From: an uncultured Paracoccaceae bacterium
Lineage (GTDB): Bacteria > Pseudomonadota > Alphaproteobacteria > Rhodobacterales > Rhodobacteraceae
Reading direction: 5' to 3'
DNA: 13,850 nt
NCBI GenBank assembly: GCA_938038825.1
Contig: CALHST010000038.1
Location: forward strand, 1 to 13,850
How positions within the stretch are numbered: the first letter of the stretch is position 1; each line of letters begins with the position of its first letter. A model generated the notes under the pieces. The model was not told where the DNA came from. It searched no databases and was given only the letters and a program-made list of their open reading frames with translations. Positions 1 to 6,884 of this stretch are shown piece by piece. The position numbers and the translations under genes were made by a program.

Positions 1-524
1 GACCACGTGCGCTAGATTTGATGGAAAGTGGGATGCGCGCCGGTGATACCATTCCCCAGTTGCGCGCAGTGGGTCATCACATGGCGTATCGGCAAGTGCT
101 GGCCATTGATAAGTACGGCAGCACAGCCATCCATTCTGGGCCCAATTCCCTTGGGATCTGGACACAAGCACAAGGCACGGACGTCGCCTCGGGCGGCAAT
201 CTTTTGGCCAATGACGGTGTCCCACAGGCAATCATAGATGGCTTTTCTGCCAGCACCGGCCATTTGGGCGACAGGCTGATCAATGCACTGCGAGCAGGCC
301 TTGCAGCGGGCGGAGAAGCAGGCCCTGTGCATTCCGCAGGTATGATGCTGGTGGACAATGTGTCATGGCCCGTCGCCGACCTGCGCTGTGACTGGAGCGA
401 GGACTGCCCCATAGAAACGGTTGCCGCAGCTTGGGATATCTACAAACCCCAGCTTGACGCGTATATCCAACGCGCCCTCGACCCAACCAAGGCGCCATCC
501 TATGGCGTGCCAGGGGATGAATAG
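1..524 (+). CDS. DUF1028 family protein, 5' truncated by the window edge
   Basis: The reading frame is open from base 3 to the TAG at 522-524 and shows about 173 residues of a family usually about 220-230 residues long. The true start lies to the left of the window; the internal TTG at 18 and ATG at 21 are not starts, because the preceding residues (PRALDL) already match the family pattern. Typical DUF1028 features are visible: a GSTAIHSG segment, the SGGNLLAN block, an AAGGEAG turn, and the SAGMMLVD...DLRCDW segment near the C terminus. The family has an Ntn-hydrolase-like fold in known structures, but its reaction is not established; its catalytic N terminus is not visible here. From general knowledge, these genes often lie near peptide/opine-type ABC transporters and RidA proteins, which fits the importer downstream. 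It ends only 6 bases from the convergent GNAT gene. Confidence 0.85.
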   Translation, partial: PRALDLMESGMRAGDTIPQLRAVGHHMAYRQVLAIDKYGSTAIHSGPNSLGIWTQAQGTDVASGGNLLANDGVPQAIIDGFSASTGHLGDRLINALRAGLAAGGEAGPVHSAGMMLVDNVSWPVADLRCDWSEDCPIETVAAAWDIYKPQLDAYIQRALDPTKAPSYGVPGDE

Positions 525-530
525 GTCGGT

Positions 531-1322
531 CTATAAAGGTCTGCTGCCTCCGAAACAATCGCTGCACTCATCCGGGACGTTCATCTGAACAAGCCGATGC
601 TCGGAAACGAAGCCTGCCTTTTCCAATGCGGCTTTTGAGGCAGGATTGCTGTGAGCACATCCGCAAATCGGCCTTTTGCCCTCGCTTTCCAATACATTCG
701 CAAGTCCGGAAACAATCAAACTGGCAAAGCCCTTGTTTCGATGACTGGGCTGCACCACCATTCCGATGTCCATGACGTTACCTGTTTCATCAATCGGTGT
801 CATGACCCCACTTCCAACCAAGTGCCCGTCCTTAAATGCGATCCAAAGACCATCAGCCTGAAAGATTTGGTCCACTTCATCCCTGCTGGCAAAGAAATCA
901 CGTCCCGCGGCCCAAGCCGCGCCAAGGTCAGTTGCCCTTGCCTTTGCCAGCTGGAAATTAGCCACAGTATTCAAAATGATTTGGTTGCGTTTGCGAAATA
1001 AAAATCCGGTTTTATCCATCGTCCAACCCAACGTTTTGACCGCATCAATCAGGTCATAATCAAATGACTTGCAAAGCCCTTTTTTAAAAGGTTTCTGCCG
1101 GACAAGAGCGGACAGATGCATGGCCCCTTTGGTGCTGTTCACTGCGAAAAATTCGACCAGATTGACGCCATGGAAAACGGCATATGCCTCTCCGGGAAGC
1201 TCCCAAACCTCACCTGATCTGACAAGTTCCTCAAGGAACCACTCCTGCGGCTCTGGCAGCGATGCCAGATACTGACTGCGCAGTGCCAGTGGTAGGTTCG
1301 CAACTCGCAAAAAAGTGCTCAT
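531..1322 (-). CDS. GNAT family N-acetyltransferase
   Basis: A 263-aa protein whose C-terminal half (about 120-250) is a GNAT domain. The acetyl-CoA pyrophosphate-binding loop appears as VVQPSHRNKGFAS at 189-201, which fits the family pattern of Arg/Gln-x-x-Gly-x-Gly/Ala, and the later NPASKAALEKAGF block at 226-238 is the usual motif B helix and turn. Residues 1-115 are not recognisable to me and may be a degenerate second GNAT half or a substrate-specific cap. The acceptor cannot be predicted. The ATG at 1322 is preferred to the in-frame TTG at 1328. Neither has a good Shine-Dalgarno sequence; a TATGAT box lies 6 bases before the ATG, so the mRNA may be leaderless. The gene is transcribed away from the TMADH-like operon and towards the DUF1028 gene, so it shares no operon with either. 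The C-terminal tail carries CSDC of unknown meaning. Confidence 0.85.
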   Translation of the reverse strand: MSTFLRVANLPLALRSQYLASLPEPQEWFLEELVRSGEVWELPGEAYAVFHGVNLVEFFAVNSTKGAMHLSALVRQKPFKKGLCKSFDYDLIDAVKTLGWTMDKTGFLFRKRNQIILNTVANFQLAKARATDLGAAWAAGRDFFASRDEVDQIFQADGLWIAFKDGHLVGSGVMTPIDETGNVMDIGMVVQPSHRNKGFASLIVSGLANVLESEGKRPICGCAHSNPASKAALEKAGFVSEHRLVQMNVPDECSDCFGGSRPL

Positions 1323-1327
1323 GTGCA

Positions 1328-1357
1328 ATCATAATGTTTTGGGGGTAACCGACGCAA
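1328..1357 (-). promoter_or_regulatory. Possible promoter of the GNAT gene
   Basis: On the minus strand TATGAT (1333-1328, five of six matches to TATAAT) lies 18 bases after TTGCGT (1357-1352, only TTG matches a -35). The predicted transcription start, 6-7 bases after the -10 box, falls on the ATG at 1322, giving a leaderless or nearly leaderless transcript. The -35 is weak, so this is tentative. Confidence 0.25.
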
Positions 1358-1425
1358 TGCACCAGAAACGACACAGTGCAAAATTCAGTTTCTCGGCGCT
1401 TTACAAGGCACAATTATCAACCCCA

Positions 1426-1439
1426 TTTGACCTGTCAAA
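1426..1439. promoter_or_regulatory. Perfect palindrome TTTGACCTGTCAAA, possible operator
   Basis: TTTGAC (1426-1431) and GTCAAA (1434-1439) are perfect inverted arms around a CT spacer. The site lies in the 256-base spacer between the divergent GNAT gene and the TMADH-like operon, 139 bases before the GTG at 1579. A two-fold-symmetric site in a divergent promoter region is a typical place for a repressor or activator. On the minus strand it also contains TTGACA, a consensus -35, but I see no well-spaced -10 for it. The binding protein is unknown; the site does not resemble the repeat beside the GntR gene. Confidence 0.35.
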
Positions 1440-1563
1440 AAGTAACCCAAAGGCCGCTTAGCCCCGATCTTTCAACGCCATTCGCACCATCTATCTGCAG
1501 TTTTGCAGCCGTGACTTTCGCCGCCGTCATTTCTCTGTCACTCTTTGTCCAAAGCCGCTGTCC

Positions 1564-1570
1564 GAAGGAG
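1564..1570 (+). promoter_or_regulatory. Ribosome binding site that fixes the start of the TMADH-like gene
   Basis: GAAGGAG at 1564-1570 ends 8 bases before GTG at 1579, an ideal spacing. It overlaps the first base of the upstream in-frame GTG at 1570, which therefore cannot be the start it serves. Confidence 0.7.
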
Positions 1571-1578
1571 TGCTGCCT

Positions 1579-3648
1579 GTGCGCGATCCCCGTTACGATA
1601 TCCTGTTTGAGCCGATGCAAATTGGCCCAGTGACCGCCAAGAACCGCTTTTATCAGGTGCCCCATTGCAATGGGGGCGGCTACCGCGACCCTTCCGCCGC
1701 AGCCGCAATGCGTGGGTCCAAGGCCGAAGGTGGTTGGGGTGTCATCTTCACCGAGCAATGTGAAATGCACCATAGTTCTGAAATCACGCCCTTTATCGAG
1801 CTGCGTCTTTGGGACGACAAAGACATTCCCATGCTGCGGCGTATGTCCGAAACCATGAAATCACATGGCGCTTTGGCGGGCATCCAATTGGCCTATTCCG
1901 GGGTGAACGGGCCAAACCTGTACACACGCGAAGTGCCGATGGCGGTATCTGCCCAACCCATCCGCACCTTTACCAACGACCCGGTTCAGGCGCGTGCGTT
2001 GGACAAATCCGACATCCGTGATTTGCGACGCTGGTTTGTGAATGCTGCCAAGCGTTCGAAACTGGCCGGGTTTGACCTGATCTGCCTATATGGGGCCCAT
2101 GGCTTTGGCATCTTCCAGCATTTCCTCAGCCGAGCGACAAACCACCGCACGGACGAATACGGCGGCAGTCTTGAAAACCGGTCGCGCTTTGCCCGCGAAG
2201 TTGTTGCAGATATCCGCGACGCTGTTGGGGACACAATGGGTTTGACCCTGCGCGTTTCGCTAGACGAAACTATCGGCGATCTGGGGTTTTCAAATGCGGA
2301 AGTCCGCGAGTTTGTTGAGATGAACCGCAATTTGCCGGATCTGTGGGATCTTGCCCAAGGCACATGGGAGGACTGCTCGGGCCCGTCCCGTTTCACGGAA
2401 GAAGCCGCGCAACACGCTTTGGTACAGGGCATACATGACCTGACAGACCGCCCCATTGTGGGCGTTGGACGTTTCACGAGCCCAGACGTCATGGCCAAAA
2501 TGATCCGCACCGGCACGCTGGATTTCATCGGCTGTGCACGTCCCTCTATTGCGGATCCATTTCTGCCAAAGAAGATCGAAGACGGCAGGATCGAGGACAT
2601 CCGCGAATGCATCGGATGCAATATCTGCATCACTGGCGACATGACCATGTCGATCAGCCGATGCACCCAAAATCCCACGTTCATGGAAGAATGGCGCAAG
2701 GGCTGGCACCCGGAACGGATGAACGCCAAGGGCGCAAGTTCCAATGTTTTGGTCGTTGGTGCAGGCCCAGCCGGTTTGGAAGCTGCGCGCGCCTTGGCCG
2801 AGCGCGGCTATGACGTAGCTTTGGCAGAGGCTGGCACAGAGCTCGGCGGACGTGTTGCCCGCGAAAGGCACCTGCCGGGGCTCAGCGCCTGGGGGCGCGT
2901 CGCAGATTACCGCGTTTATCAGATCAGTCAAAAGGCCAATGTTGAAACCTATTTCGACAGCACATTGGATGCGAAAAGCATCCTAGAGTTTGGCTTTGAA
3001 AACATTTGTTTGGCCACCGGATCATCATGGAGACGCGATGGTGTTGCCCGCCAGCACGTGGTGCCGTTCCCGACAGACAGGGCAATGCCACTGTTTACCC
3101 CCGACGATTTGATGGACGGAGCCACACCCGTGGGCCATGTCGTGGTTTACGACGATGACCATTACTACATGGGCGGTGTTCTGGCCGAATTGCTGATCCA
3201 AAAGGGGTGTTCTGTTACCTTGGTGACCCCTGCTGCCTATGTCAGCGAATGGACGTTAAATACGCTGGAACAGCACGAGATCCACAAACGTCTGGTGGAA
3301 ATGGGCGTGACAATCGAATTGAACCGCGGAGTTGTGGCCATTGGCCCTGACCATGTCATCAGCAATTGCATGTTCACAGACCAACGCAAAGAGATCCCTT
3401 GCGATGGGGTTCTTCTGGTCTCTTCTCGGATAGAAAACAACGCCGTTTATCAGGATCTTATGGCAGGCAAATCTGATTGGGCAGATGCTGGCATCAAATC
3501 CGTACAGTTGATCGGTGATGCCAATGCCCCCGGCCCGATTGCTTGGGCCACATATGCCGGACACCGTTACGCACGCGAGTTGGATGGCGAGGATATTGGC
3601 GACGCATTGCCATTTCGGCGTGAAATCACCGCATTGGCCCCCTCATGA
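1579..3648 (+). CDS. TMADH-like [4Fe-4S] flavoprotein (OYE-type amine dehydrogenase / N-demethylase family)
   Basis: A 689-aa protein of the trimethylamine/dimethylamine dehydrogenase family, which also includes bacterial N,N-dimethylglycine and N-methylproline demethylases. Domain order: OYE-type TIM barrel for FMN (1-340), a [4Fe-4S] site (Cys344, 347, 350, 362), then a Rossmann domain (GAGPAG at 394-399) and a C-terminal nucleotide-binding part with IGDA at 645-648. Cys30, in YQVPHC, aligns with the TMADH residue that binds FMN covalently; the active-site Tyr and His are kept as Tyr171 and His174, and Trp263 aligns with cage Trp264. Two other cage residues differ: Tyr60 is Gln60, and Trp355 is an acidic or small residue (about Asp354). 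I recall the TMADH numbering rather than having computed an alignment. The family oxidatively N-dealkylates small amines in the cytoplasm, releasing formaldehyde; the substrate here is unknown. GTG 1579 is chosen over GTG 1570 for its Shine-Dalgarno and because MRDPRYDILFEP then lines up with the TMADH N terminus. Its stop overlaps the next gene's ATG. Confidence 0.9.
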   Translation: MRDPRYDILFEPMQIGPVTAKNRFYQVPHCNGGGYRDPSAAAAMRGSKAEGGWGVIFTEQCEMHHSSEITPFIELRLWDDKDIPMLRRMSETMKSHGALAGIQLAYSGVNGPNLYTREVPMAVSAQPIRTFTNDPVQARALDKSDIRDLRRWFVNAAKRSKLAGFDLICLYGAHGFGIFQHFLSRATNHRTDEYGGSLENRSRFAREVVADIRDAVGDTMGLTLRVSLDETIGDLGFSNAEVREFVEMNRNLPDLWDLAQGTWEDCSGPSRFTEEAAQHALVQGIHDLTDRPIVGVGRFTSPDVMAKMIRTGTLDFIGCARPSIADPFLPKKIEDGRIEDIRECIGCNICITGDMTMSISRCTQNPTFMEEWRKGWHPERMNAKGASSNVLVVGAGPAGLEAARALAERGYDVALAEAGTELGGRVARERHLPGLSAWGRVADYRVYQISQKANVETYFDSTLDAKSILEFGFENICLATGSSWRRDGVARQHVVPFPTDRAMPLFTPDDLMDGATPVGHVVVYDDDHYYMGGVLAELLIQKGCSVTLVTPAAYVSEWTLNTLEQHEIHKRLVEMGVTIELNRGVVAIGPDHVISNCMFTDQRKEIPCDGVLLVSSRIENNAVYQDLMAGKSDWADAGIKSVQLIGDANAPGPIAWATYAGHRYARELDGEDIGDALPFRREITALAPS

Positions 3649-4796
3649 CCCGCACCCTTGAAATGCTTGAAAAGCTGATCGCGTTTCCCACTGTCAGCCA
3701 CACCAGCAATCTTGCGCTGATAGACTGGGCGCAATCAGTGCTGACAGAAGCAGGTTTTTCCGTGACACGCATCCCGTCGGCCAACGGCAAAAAAGCTGGG
3801 CTGCACGCCCGTATGGGGCCAGATGGTCCCCGCGGCATTTGCCTGTCCGGCCATACGGATGTTGTGCCCACAGAAGGTCAAACATGGACACGCGATCCCT
3901 TCAGACTGACGCATGACAAGGGCCGCGTCTATGGGCGCGGGACGACTGATATGAAGGGATTTGTGGCCTCTGCCCTCTCCTTGGCCGAAAGAGCAAAACA
4001 CGTACCCCTTGCAAAACCCCTCAGCCTTGTCTTGTCCTATGATGAAGAAGTTGGGTGCATCGGCATCCGTGATATGCTGCCCGCGTTGGCGCCCCTGTTG
4101 GGTCAACCAGACTTGATCATCGTGGGCGAGCCCACATCCATGCGCGTGGCGACCGGCCATAAGGGCAAGACAGCGCTGCGTGTAACATGCAAAGGCGAAG
4201 CCGGACACAGCGCACTGGCCCCGAATTTCGTGAATGCGATCCACGTTGCGTCGACCTTTGTTGGTGAAATGCGCACCCTTCAGGCAAACCTTGCGCTTGG
4301 TCCTAACGACAACGCTTACGATATTCCGTATTCGACTGTTCATATCGGCAAAATCACGGCAGGGAGCGCGTTGAATATTGTGCCTGATTTAGCGACCATC
4401 GACATGGAATTTCGCCACCTCGCTGAGGTTGCGGCCCAAGATCTCCTTGAAGAAATCACAGCAACGGCCGCGCGCGTGTCAAAGGGATTTGGGCACAACA
4501 ACCTTATCTGCGTTGAACAAGTAAATGCATATCCCGGTTTAGATCAAAGACTCGACGCGGATCACAACGCATCCGCCCAACATCTTGCCGGAGGGACTGC
4601 GTCAACCAAGGTCGCCTTTGGAACCGAAGCCGGGTATTTTTCCCAATTGGGGCATCGCACTATTGTCATTGGTCCCGGCAATATGGCCTGGGACGGTCAC
4701 AAGCCTGATGAAGGCCTAGAGATGTCTCAAATTTCGGCATGCGACGCCATGATGGATCGGATCCTGAAGCAGCTTTCTTTGGATGCCAGCGCCTAG
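3645..4796 (+). CDS. M20 family metallohydrolase, acetylornithine deacetylase (ArgE)-like
   Basis: A 383-aa dinuclear zinc amidohydrolase, full length for the ArgE/DapE group. Likely metal ligands are His70 and Asp102 with Asp72 in the GHTDVVP motif, Glu135 after the general base Glu134 (YDEEVGC), Glu162 (GEPT) and His352 (WDGHKPDE). The GTTDMKG block (100-105 region) and the central dimerisation domain (about 170-285, GHKGKTALRV to the EF...HL strand) are typical. The family removes acyl groups from N-acyl amino acids in the cytoplasm. The ATG overlaps the TGA of the TMADH-like gene (ATGA, 3645-3648) and lacks its own Shine-Dalgarno, so translation is probably coupled. This pairing makes a dedicated catabolic deacylase likelier than biosynthetic ArgE: no arginine gene is nearby. 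The exact N-acyl substrate is not readable. Confidence 0.88.
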   Translation: MTRTLEMLEKLIAFPTVSHTSNLALIDWAQSVLTEAGFSVTRIPSANGKKAGLHARMGPDGPRGICLSGHTDVVPTEGQTWTRDPFRLTHDKGRVYGRGTTDMKGFVASALSLAERAKHVPLAKPLSLVLSYDEEVGCIGIRDMLPALAPLLGQPDLIIVGEPTSMRVATGHKGKTALRVTCKGEAGHSALAPNFVNAIHVASTFVGEMRTLQANLALGPNDNAYDIPYSTVHIGKITAGSALNIVPDLATIDMEFRHLAEVAAQDLLEEITATAARVSKGFGHNNLICVEQVNAYPGLDQRLDADHNASAQHLAGGTASTKVAFGTEAGYFSQLGHRTIVIGPGNMAWDGHKPDEGLEMSQISACDAMMDRILKQLSLDASA

Positions 4797-4855
4797 CCAT
4801 CTTCACTTTGCAAAAGACCATTCGCTGCCTCTCGCGAAATACGCGGATTTGCTTC
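4797..4855. other. Convergent spacer between two operons; no convincing terminator
   Basis: The 59 bases between the deacylase stop and the stop of the last ATPase gene contain only a weak 5-bp inverted repeat, TTCGC at 4821-4825 and GCGAA at 4834-4838, with no T-run after it on either strand. Termination here may be Rho-dependent, or the two transcripts may overlap at their 3' ends. Confidence 0.4.
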
Positions 4856-5839
4856 TTAGATTTGGCCTGCATAGTGGCACAGCACATCCGCCCCATTCAG
4901 GTGATGCATCGGCGGCGATTTCGCCCGGCATAAATCACTGGCATGAGGGCAGCGCGTCGCAAAATTGCAGCCCCTGTCTGCCACAGCGCCATCGCTCAGC
5001 GACGTGCGCTTGCCCGCCTTCTTACGCGCGCGGGGATCAGGGATTGGAACCGCACTTAACAGCGCGCGCGTATAGGGGTGTTTGGGGTCGCGGAACAGCG
5101 TGTCACGATCCGCCAGCTCAACAATCTGCCCCAGATACATAACCGCAATCCGGTCGCAGATATGTTCTACTACGGCCAGATCATGAGCGATGAAAACATA
5201 GGTCAAATCGAATTCTTCCTGCAGATCCTGCAACAGGTTCAACGTTTGTGCTTGGATTGACACGTCCAAGGCCGACACCGCCTCGTCTGCGATCACGATC
5301 TTGGGTTTCGTTGCCAGCGCACGCGCGATGCCAAGCCGCTGGCGTTGTCCACCGGAAAACGCGTTGGGATATCGCATCAGGAATTCACGTTGCAGACCCA
5401 CCTGTTCCAGCAAATCCCCCACGCGGTCTGCCAAAGCTTGCCCAGACAGGCCTTCGGATTTGCGAAGGCACTGTCCGACCAGCTCCAAGACACGCAAACG
5501 CGGATTGAGCGACGATTGAGGATCTTGAAACACCATGCGCATGTCGCGCCAGATCTCGGTCAGCAAGCGGCGATCCGCTTTGGTGATTTCATCCGGGGCT
5601 TTGCCGTTTCGGTACATCCGAATACTGCCGGAACTGGGGTCAAGCACACGCATGATACAGCGCCCCAGCGTGGTCTTGCCACTGCCGCTTTCCCCGACAA
5701 TGCCAAAGGTTTCACCGCGTTTGACATCAAAGCTGACTTTATCAACTGCCTTCACGACATCACGTGTCTTGGAAAAGAAACCACCACCAATCGGAAAGTG
5801 CATTTCCAGATCGCGCACTTCAAGTATGCTGTCAGCCAT
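4856..5839 (-). CDS. ABC importer ATPase, DppF/OppF type
   Basis: A 327-aa ATPase of the dipeptide/oligopeptide importer class, one of two in the heterodimeric motor. Walker A is GESGSGKT (49-56), Q-loop Gln105, signature FSGGQR (161-166; FSGGQ is usual in DppF), Walker B IVIADE with catalytic Glu186, and the switch His is His219. The C-terminal oligopeptide-transporter domain (about 235-327) has four cysteines, Cys291, 297, 304 and 321, in the pattern that holds a [4Fe-4S] cluster in some members. The ATG at 5839 is preferred to the upstream in-frame start at 5893: it has GGAG 6 bases ahead (5849-5846), overlaps the previous gene's stop by 8 bases and gives the usual MADSILEVRDL beginning. 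This is the last gene of the operon, and its DEAVSALD in place of DEPTSALD is common in alphaproteobacteria. Confidence 0.92.
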   Translation of the reverse strand: MADSILEVRDLEMHFPIGGGFFSKTRDVVKAVDKVSFDVKRGETFGIVGESGSGKTTLGRCIMRVLDPSSGSIRMYRNGKAPDEITKADRRLLTEIWRDMRMVFQDPQSSLNPRLRVLELVGQCLRKSEGLSGQALADRVGDLLEQVGLQREFLMRYPNAFSGGQRQRLGIARALATKPKIVIADEAVSALDVSIQAQTLNLLQDLQEEFDLTYVFIAHDLAVVEHICDRIAVMYLGQIVELADRDTLFRDPKHPYTRALLSAVPIPDPRARKKAGKRTSLSDGAVADRGCNFATRCPHASDLCRAKSPPMHHLNGADVLCHYAGQI

Positions 5840-6884
5840 GGGCACGCTCCGACTGATGCAGGAAACAAGCCACTTGCGCGCCATCGACGTCAATCAACTC
5901 GGGCACGTTAACGTCACAGACACCGGCCATGGCGTGATCACATCGTGTTCGGAACGGACAGCCAGAAGGACGGGCAAGCGGATGTGGCACCATGCCCCGG
6001 ATCGCGGGCAATCGACGACGTCGCTGTGATCCAATGCGCGGCACAGACTCCAAAAGCGCTTGGGTATAGGGGTGCTGCGGGTTTTCGAAAATGGAATAAA
6101 CGTCCCCCTTTTCGACCACACGGCCCATATACATCACAGCCACATCTTCAGCGACTTCCGCTACAACACCCAGATCATGGGTAATCAGCATCACGCCCAT
6201 CGCCAACTCGTCCTTCAACTCGGCAATTAGATCCAAGATTTGCGCTTGCGTTGTCACATCAAGAGCGGTCGTCGGTTCATCTGCGATTAACAAGCGCGGC
6301 TCACAGCTTAGCGCCATGGCGATCATCGCTCGCTGTCGCATGCCACCCGACAGTTCGAACGGATAGGCCTCGAACCGCTCGGCCGGTTTTGGGATGCCAA
6401 CTTTGTTAAGCATCTCAACAGCGGTCTCTTTCGCTTCAGCTTTGGTGATCTTGCGGTGCAACAGAAGTGTTTCGGTGATCTGTTTGCCGATCTTGGTGAT
6501 GGGTCCAAGCGAGGACATCGGCTCTTGAAAGATCATTGCAATGTCTTGCCCACGAATGTCGCGCAGTGCACGGGATCCCGGTCGTGCTTTGGCCAGATCA
6601 ACCGTGCGCCCATCCGAAGCGCGATATGTAATCGCGCCATCAACGATACGGCCGGGATTATCAACAATCCGCAAGATCGAACGCGCCATGATCGACTTGC
6701 CACACCCAGACTCGCCCAGAATGCACAGTGTCCGGTTGGGATACACATCCAGATCAACCCCCTCCACGGCTTTGACCACACCGTCATCGGTGAAGAAATG
6801 CGTCCGCAGGTTGCGGATTTCGACCAAGGGCTGGTCATCGGGTTTTTCGATCTTGTCAATGCGCATGGGGATCCGCGGCGTCAC
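5832..6884 (-). CDS. ABC importer ATPase, DppD/OppD type
   Basis: A 350-aa partner ATPase of the importer. Walker A GESGCGKS is at 57-64, Q-loop Gln120 (IFQEPMSS), signature LSGGMRQR at 178-185, Walker B LLIADE at 198-203 and the switch His at 236. The C-terminal domain has Cys309, 315, 323 and 340, again a likely [4Fe-4S] ligand set. The start is a GTG at 6884 with AGGAG at 6898-6894 (9-base spacing); the alternative ATG at 6866 would remove six residues and has no good Shine-Dalgarno. The gene starts inside the preceding permease gene (29-base overlap) and its stop overlaps the start of the next ATPase gene, so the two ATPases are translationally coupled. It sits on the cytoplasmic face of the transporter and drives uptake by ATP hydrolysis. 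Confidence 0.92.
   Translation of the reverse strand: MTPRIPMRIDKIEKPDDQPLVEIRNLRTHFFTDDGVVKAVEGVDLDVYPNRTLCILGESGCGKSIMARSILRIVDNPGRIVDGAITYRASDGRTVDLAKARPGSRALRDIRGQDIAMIFQEPMSSLGPITKIGKQITETLLLHRKITKAEAKETAVEMLNKVGIPKPAERFEAYPFELSGGMRQRAMIAMALSCEPRLLIADEPTTALDVTTQAQILDLIAELKDELAMGVMLITHDLGVVAEVAEDVAVMYMGRVVEKGDVYSIFENPQHPYTQALLESVPRIGSQRRRRLPAIRGMVPHPLARPSGCPFRTRCDHAMAGVCDVNVPELIDVDGAQVACFLHQSERAHG

Noticed and set aside
1495..1508. CTGCA/TGCAG inverted repeat ahead of the TMADH-like gene
   Set aside because: A 5-base stem with no supporting promoter elements; too weak to call.
1570..1578. Upstream GTG at 1570 as the start of the TMADH-like gene
   Set aside because: It overlaps the GAAGGAG Shine-Dalgarno sequence; GTG at 1579 has ideal spacing and matches the family's N terminus.
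1986..2744. A 252-aa open frame on the minus strand inside the TMADH-like gene
   Set aside because: Its translation has no recognisable family and low complexity typical of an antisense shadow, while the plus strand is a certain gene over the same span.
1579..3648. Calling the flavoenzyme a trimethylamine dehydrogenase
   Set aside because: Two of the three aromatic residues that bind trimethylammonium are not conserved, and no trimethylamine pathway genes are nearby.
3645..4796. Calling the M20 enzyme the arginine-biosynthetic ArgE
   Set aside because: It is translationally coupled to a catabolic-type flavoenzyme and no arginine gene is nearby; only family membership is safe.
4821..4838. 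TTCGC/GCGAA hairpin as a terminator
   Set aside because: Only 5 bp with an 8-base loop and no T-run on either strand.
5345..5911. A 188-aa plus-strand open frame opposite the two ATPase genes
   Set aside because: It covers conserved ATPase motifs on the other strand and resembles no protein; it is a shadow frame.
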